Shown: piece by piece, positions 59,390 through 64,000 of the stretch
Numbering within the stretch: position 1 is the first letter of the stretch
How the letters are laid out: the number at the start of each line of letters is the position of its first letter
From: Portulaca oleracea
Lineage: Eukaryota > Streptophyta > Magnoliopsida > Caryophyllales > Portulacaceae
DNA: 64,000 nucleotides
Reading direction: 5' to 3'
Assembly: GCA_029582165.1 (NCBI GenBank)
Contig: CM055876.1
Span: 33,859,317 to 33,923,316, forward strand
The notes under the pieces: generated by a model
The model's input: the letters and a program-made list of their open reading frames with translations, nothing else
The model's database searches: none
What the model was told of the DNA's origin: nothing
Position numbers and translations under genes: made by a program

Positions 59390-59730
59390 CATATCACACT
59401 ATTCACACTTTTACCATATCATATCATTACCACGTTTTACAAACCGTAGAAAAGAACGGTATAGATTGGTAGAAAACTTGAAACAGCGTAGTATCTGTTA
59501 AATAGTTGGTCGTGGTTCCACTCCACACCATAACTTTCCATATTCCACCACAACCCACCATAATTCACCACAACCCACCACAATCTACCAACCATTTATA
59601 ATTATTTACACCATAACTTTCCACAATCCCCAACCTTCCATATTCTACCATAATTTTCCCCAATCTACCACAATTTTAAAATGTCCACCACACCGCATCG
59701 CAACCAACGGTATAAAAGAACGGAACATTA
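59390..59730. repeat. CCACCACAACC-rich dispersed repeat with GTATAAAAGAACGG end
   Basis: Complement of the TTGTGGT vocabulary seen at 7080-7440, ending CCGCATCGCAACCAACGG and then TATAAAAGAACGG at about 59710-59722. A related ACCGTAGAAAAGAACGG lies at about 59444-59460. Confidence 0.55.
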
Positions 59731-60315
59731 AGACCATAAATCTAAACAAAAAACTAAACCTGAACAGACACTTGGATGGATGGATTGATCTAGACTAGAA
59801 GCCAAAGAGAACATGCATAAGACACGCAAAATAAACTCAAACCCAAACCCAAACCCAACCTATACCAAACTTAGTTTTGCCGAAACTATCCCGAACCAAT
59901 TTGAACATGAACCAATTCATTCGTAGGTCCCGAGGGGAGTAACAGGGAATTGGAAATATGAATATCTATCCACAAATATCTAAAGTCTCAGATCTCAATG
60001 CATCTCAAGTAGTATAAGGTCGATATGGTCAATATCTAGTATGAAATATCGGAACCAAATACGGAGCAAACAAATTTCTATGCATTCCAGTGTTTTTCAC
60101 AATTTTACCCCTGCGTTGCTATGGTTGGGTCCATCAATTGGCAAATCTTTGTCCATTTTCCCAAGTTTCAAACTTTCACCTATCCAAACAAAACACCATC
60201 GTCTCTCTATCTATCTATCTAATCCCCAAAATCCCTTCTTCTCCCTCAATATCCTCCATAAAACCCTTGAAACCCTCTCCAATCTGAACCCCAGAAACCC
60301 TAATTTTCCATCGAA

Positions 60316-63227
60316 ATGGGGGACGGTAAACAAGGGTTGATGGTGGCTGAAGCTCCCAAGGGTTTAATGGCGCCCCAAAACCCTTTCGTCCAAATTCAGA
60401 CCAAATACAAGGAATTGGAAACCGGGGTTAAGTCGTGGCTGTCGAAACAGCCTCTCTACATCGAAGCCGCCGCCGCAACCGCCGGAGGCGCCGTGCAAGG
60501 TGGCCTAATTGGGGCTCTGATGGGAACCCTAACTCAGGACATGTCGTCGTCTTTGCCTATGCCTCCTCCTCAAGCTGGCCTTGACCCTAAAGCCATGGCC
60601 AGTTTTCAGCAAGCTCAGGTTTGCTTTCATTGTCTTTCGTTTTTGGAGTTTCAGTGTTTTTGTTTGGATGGAATTTCATCTGGGTTTTTTGCTATTGATT
60701 CATGAGTTTTTACTTTTAGGGGTTTTGAATTGTGGTTGTTAGTTATGGATAACTGGGGTTGGGTGTGTGGGTTTTGGGTTGATATTGCTTATACATGACA
60801 AACACAGTTTGTGACATTTGTAATATGTATGTGATTATGTGAAGTTTGTTGTATTCAACTGTGATGTTAGTATAGCATCATGGTGGGCTTGGTAAAACTG
60901 GAATGAGTGAGACTACGGGTGCGTTCGGTTTAGTAGTAGAGTTTCGAGTAGAGTTTAGCATTTTGACCTAGTCAAAATTGTAATTGAGCTAATAGTAGTG
61001 TTTGGTAAGCTAGTGAAAAGTTGATAATGTTAAAGTTTAGCATTTAGAGTAGTGTTTCATATTGTTTTGGTCGAAAATATTCTTTGAAAACTTTGTCTTT
61101 CGAAATTATCCATATGCTTTTATGTCAATTCATTACTCCGCTATCTCAATCGCTAAATTTACTGAACCAATTTCCGTTTGAGCCGTAATCTGCTATCTAA
61201 ACTGACAGTTTTCCCAAATAAGGCCTACAAATTGAAGTTTTTTTTAATGAGAGCCCTGTATACCAGTATACTTGACATAGCATATGTAGCAAATAGCACA
61301 TATGCATTCGCATGACCTCTTTTGCATGGATTGGATAAATGGTATTATGGTAGTGAGTTTGCGTATGTCTTGACAGTCTAGGTTCAAGTTGTGTTAATAT
61401 ATCTATTATGCGTGTTTGTTGCATGCTTCTAGGTGTTTTGATCGATGATTATTTCGTGTATCCATTGCATTTGTATACTAGTAAGTGATTAGTACTGAGA
61501 TTAACAAACATACTGGTTTACTTGTAGGCTCTTTCAGGAGGTCCTTTGGTTCAAGCACGCAACTTTGCTGTTATGACCGGTGTCAATGTTGGGATCTCTA
61601 CTGTTCTAAGGAGAATTAAAGGGAAGGAGGATGTGCAGTCCAGGTAAACATTACTTATATTCCTTTCCCTGATTGTTAGTGACTTTCTACTTCATTATCA
61701 GGATATTAAGATTGTACTCGTTCTGTTGGAGGGGCTTTCTCCATGCTGCTTGCGTCTCTAGTTTTGAACCTTTTGCCCTGCTCCTGTGTTTCATTTTGAT
61801 GTATGTCATGGTGGGTTACTATATCCAAGTTAGGTAGTAAATTTAGAAGTGAAATTTGAACATGGTATGTGAGGACAACTAATTTGCAAGTTGGAACAAA
61901 GCGGAATGAATTGGGTAAGTTTGGGTAAAGGTAATTTTGGATAAGTTTAGGTAATGCTGAAAAATTAAGTGTTGAAAATATGAGAAAAGATGGGTAAGTT
62001 TGGGTTGGGTTGGGTAATCACCCACCGAAAGAACAAAGCCGAATGATCAAGTGCACAAAACTAGACTCGATTTAGGGTGAAAAACAGTGTACTATTTTAG
62101 CTCTCTTGGTCCCTTATGATTTCAATCTTCAAATAGGACTTCTCACGAAAGATGAAGTGAGAACATGGAACGAGTAAGCATCATTTTGGATCGCCAGTAC
62201 ATTCAATTGCCTTGTGATGCAAAGATAACAATGATTTCTAACGTGTGTGCACGTCATATTTTCATGGCATGCTCCTGCTTATTCTGTGGTTCCCTTGGTT
62301 GGTTTCTAATACATATGTCGTCTTGCAGCATGATAGCAGCATTCGGGTCAGGAGCCATGTTTTCCTTGGTTAGTGGCATGGGTGGGCCTAACCAACTTGG
62401 TAATATGGTTACATCTGGATTGTTCTTTGCCCTAGCTCAAGGAGGAATGTACAAAGTAAGTTTTCCCCCCTTTTACCCGTTTAATCAACCCGTCTTTTGC
62501 CTTTATTTGGTGCCTGGACTCTAGATTATGACTCAGGCATAGACCTTGTTCTTTTTTTCATCGGTACAAGCTTCATTTATAGCATCTGGGAATTGTAACA
62601 TTCAATAATCACACCTTGACGTGAGATGTTGACAACACCTGCAGAAAATACGGTCGCATTACTCGGTTTGATTCAATCTTCGTCGAATTTACCCGTCTTT
62701 TATTTGTGCAGCTGGGAGAAAAATTCACTAAACCGCCACAAGAAGATCCGGCATACATGAAGACAAAAAGTTTGTTGAAAAGCCTCGGTTTGGAGAGCTA
62801 TGAAAAGAACTTCAAGAAAGGCATGCTGAATGACTATACCTTGCCGCTGCTCAATGACAGGCAAGTACTACTTGAGTTCATGTAGTTCATATGTTCGTAT
62901 GTTTCATAACGACTTTTCAACCAACTTTTCTCATTTCACATTATCTGTCCCTTCGCAATCTCAATGAGATTATTATTAATTACAATCCCAACGAGATATT
63001 AACTTGTCTCATTTTATATTCGTTCAGCGCCCTTAAGGATGTAAGGATTCCTCCTGGACCAAGGCTCCTTATCCTCGACCGCATTGAAAGGTTTGTACTT
63101 TTTCTAATTTTCCGTGGTTCTTTATGTGAACCCTGTTTGGTTGGTGCACTTGAAATTACGGTCACATTATATGGTTTATTTTTCTATGTGCAGGGATCCA
63201 GAGCTGAGCCAGAGGCGAAGAAAGTAA
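60316..63227 (+). CDS. HP30: HP30-type preprotein translocase subunit (Tim17/22/23 + SAM)
   Basis: Inner-membrane channel component for import of proteins lacking cleavable transit peptides (chloroplast envelope; related forms import tRNA into mitochondria). Six exons: 60316-60618, 61528-61643, 62329-62455, 62712-62860, 63028-63090 and 63194-63227, giving 263 residues, the usual length. Residues about 50-165 are the Tim17/22/23 region (AAAATAGGAVQGGLIGALMG, VMTGVNVGISTVLRRIKG, FGSGAMFSLVSGMGG). Residues about 185-255 form the SAM domain (KTKSLLKSLGLESYEKNFKK, RIPPGPRLLILDRIE). The C terminus is basic (SQRRRK). Intron 4 begins GCAAGT, not GT; no nearby GT keeps the frame. Introns 1 and 2 carry MITE-like segments. 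Confidence 0.93.
60915..61200. mobile_element. MITE-like segment in HP30 intron 1
   Basis: Begins GGGTGCGTTCGGTTTAG, the start typical of small plant inverted-repeat elements. Followed by TAGAGTTTAGCATT-type units. The right end is not resolved. Confidence 0.3.
61895..62055. mobile_element. MITE-like segment in HP30 intron 2
   Basis: GAACAAAGCGGAATGAATTGGG at the left and CACCCACCGAAAGAACAAAGCC at the right, with GGGTAAGTTTGG units between; related in style to the element at 1228-1428. Confidence 0.35.
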
Positions 63228-64000
63228 GGGCAAACTCTTGGAGACATAGCTTAGTTTATGGTGAAAATAAAAGATTATTTATTTTTAGAAATGAGTGAAG
63301 TGTTTTTTTTGAAGGATGAGTATTTGATTGTTGTCAATTAGATTGATGTTCCCTTGATAAGACAATGTTGTAGCTACTTATGATATGTTGGATCACAAAA
63401 AAATGTCATAAGCAAGGGTTTTGGTTCATTTTATGCATATATATGCTCAAGTGGGAGCTTGGTGGTGGTTAGAGGTGGGCAATGGGCCGGCGCTCCAAAA
63501 GATCAAGAGGGTTGGATCCTAAAAAAATAAGGGTTGTGAAAGGGTTGGGTCGGTAACAACCGACCTGTTTTATAATGTTAAAGGTTGATTAATCGATTGA
63601 ACCGGGTCAATTGTCAATAACTCAAAGTAAATAATTTTTTCTATTATTTTAAATGTTAATTTACTTAAATATATTATTAATACTCCACATTAAATAATAA
63701 TTATCATAATTTTTTGGTATAAATATATTTAATTTTAATTTTAGAGGCAAATGGGCTGATCTATGGGTGATTCTTATTTTTACTAAAAAGTCTTGGTCCG
63801 GCCCATTATTATAAAGGGTCTACCTTGATCCAATCCGCTCCATCGCCCAGCCCTAGGGGTGATCAATTGTCATTAGGATGAAACCAGAGAGAAATTAACC
63901 CCACCCTCATTTTTTACGTGGTGCATTCGGTAAAGTTTTCTTGGAAAATAGTTTCACTAGGGCTTTTTTGGAAAGTCATTTACTGAGCTTGAGAATAACA
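63228..64000. other. HP30 3' flank and repeat remnants
   Basis: 3'UTR-like AT-rich DNA to about 63450, then a probable MITE from GAGGTGGGCAATGGGCC (63472) to CCCAGCCCTAGG (63846). The right edge has GTGCATTCGGTAAAG and GGAAAATAG units like other MITE starts. Nothing coding. Confidence 0.4.

Larger units (their letters stand above)
58937..60315. other. Intergenic between the Cys-dense gene and HP30
   Basis: (TA)n at 59123-59151, CCACCACAACC-rich repeat DNA (about 59390-59730, with AAAGAACGG ends at about 59448 and 59718), a CAAACCCAAACCC stretch (59838-59860) and the HP30 promoter/leader (to 60315) with a CTATCTATCTAT run near 60208. Confidence 0.5.

Noticed and set aside
1..64000. CRISPR arrays, operons, prokaryotic promoters
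   Set aside because: The window is plant nuclear DNA; none of these is expected or seen.

Overview
The window is nuclear DNA from a flowering plant, most likely a eudicot. Introns have GT-AG borders (one GC-AG), intergenic DNA is AT-rich and full of small transposon relics, there is a plant-type tRNA-Pro, and several gene families are plant-specific (RTNLB reticulon, NACK-type kinesin-7, BIN4, HP30, nsLTP2, CC-NB-LRR). The species cannot be fixed from sequence alone.

Layout. 1-228: 5' end of a minus-strand gene running off the left edge. 3762-6418 (-): reticulon-like protein, 6 exons. 9914-10216 (+): type-2 lipid transfer protein. 14677-15015 (+): secreted Cys-rich protein made of two copies of one Cys module. 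16017-21139 (-): 14-exon NACK1/HINKEL-type kinesin. 22.4-34.6 kb: transposon-rich block with a Mutator-like element (9-bp target duplication), a tRNA-Pro(AGG) and two solo LTRs with intact 5-bp target duplications. 36168-36602 (+): unnamed Cys/His-rich protein behind a long 5'UTR intron. 40485-44064 (+): CC-NB-LRR resistance-type gene with a frame break between the CC and NB-ARC parts. 46624-48075 (-): PIF1 helicase. 49326-50510 (+): KIN17. 51770-53553 (+): thaumatin-like protein with a tail resembling a GPI-anchor signal. 54003-57553 (-): BIN4 (topoisomerase VI accessory protein), 12 exons. 58550-58936 (-): two exons of a gene ending in a dense Cys motif. 60316-63227 (+): HP30-type Tim17/22/23 + SAM protein, 6 exons.

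Functional themes. PIF1, KIN17 and BIN4, all genome-maintenance factors, lie within 11 kb; this is probably chance. A defence/secretory set (nsLTP2, Cys-rich proteins, NLR, thaumatin-like) is scattered across the window. Exon models were built by hand from splice consensus, reading-frame continuity and family knowledge. Every spliced model closes in frame, but none has been tested by RNA or database search.

The least explained items are the two Cys-rich secreted-type genes, an unassigned 194-codon ORF at 37398-37982, and a roughly 0.5-kb sequence present three times in the same orientation (37.9, 44.4 and 50.7 kb). One copy of that repeat carries a cleanly delimited hAT-type MITE.
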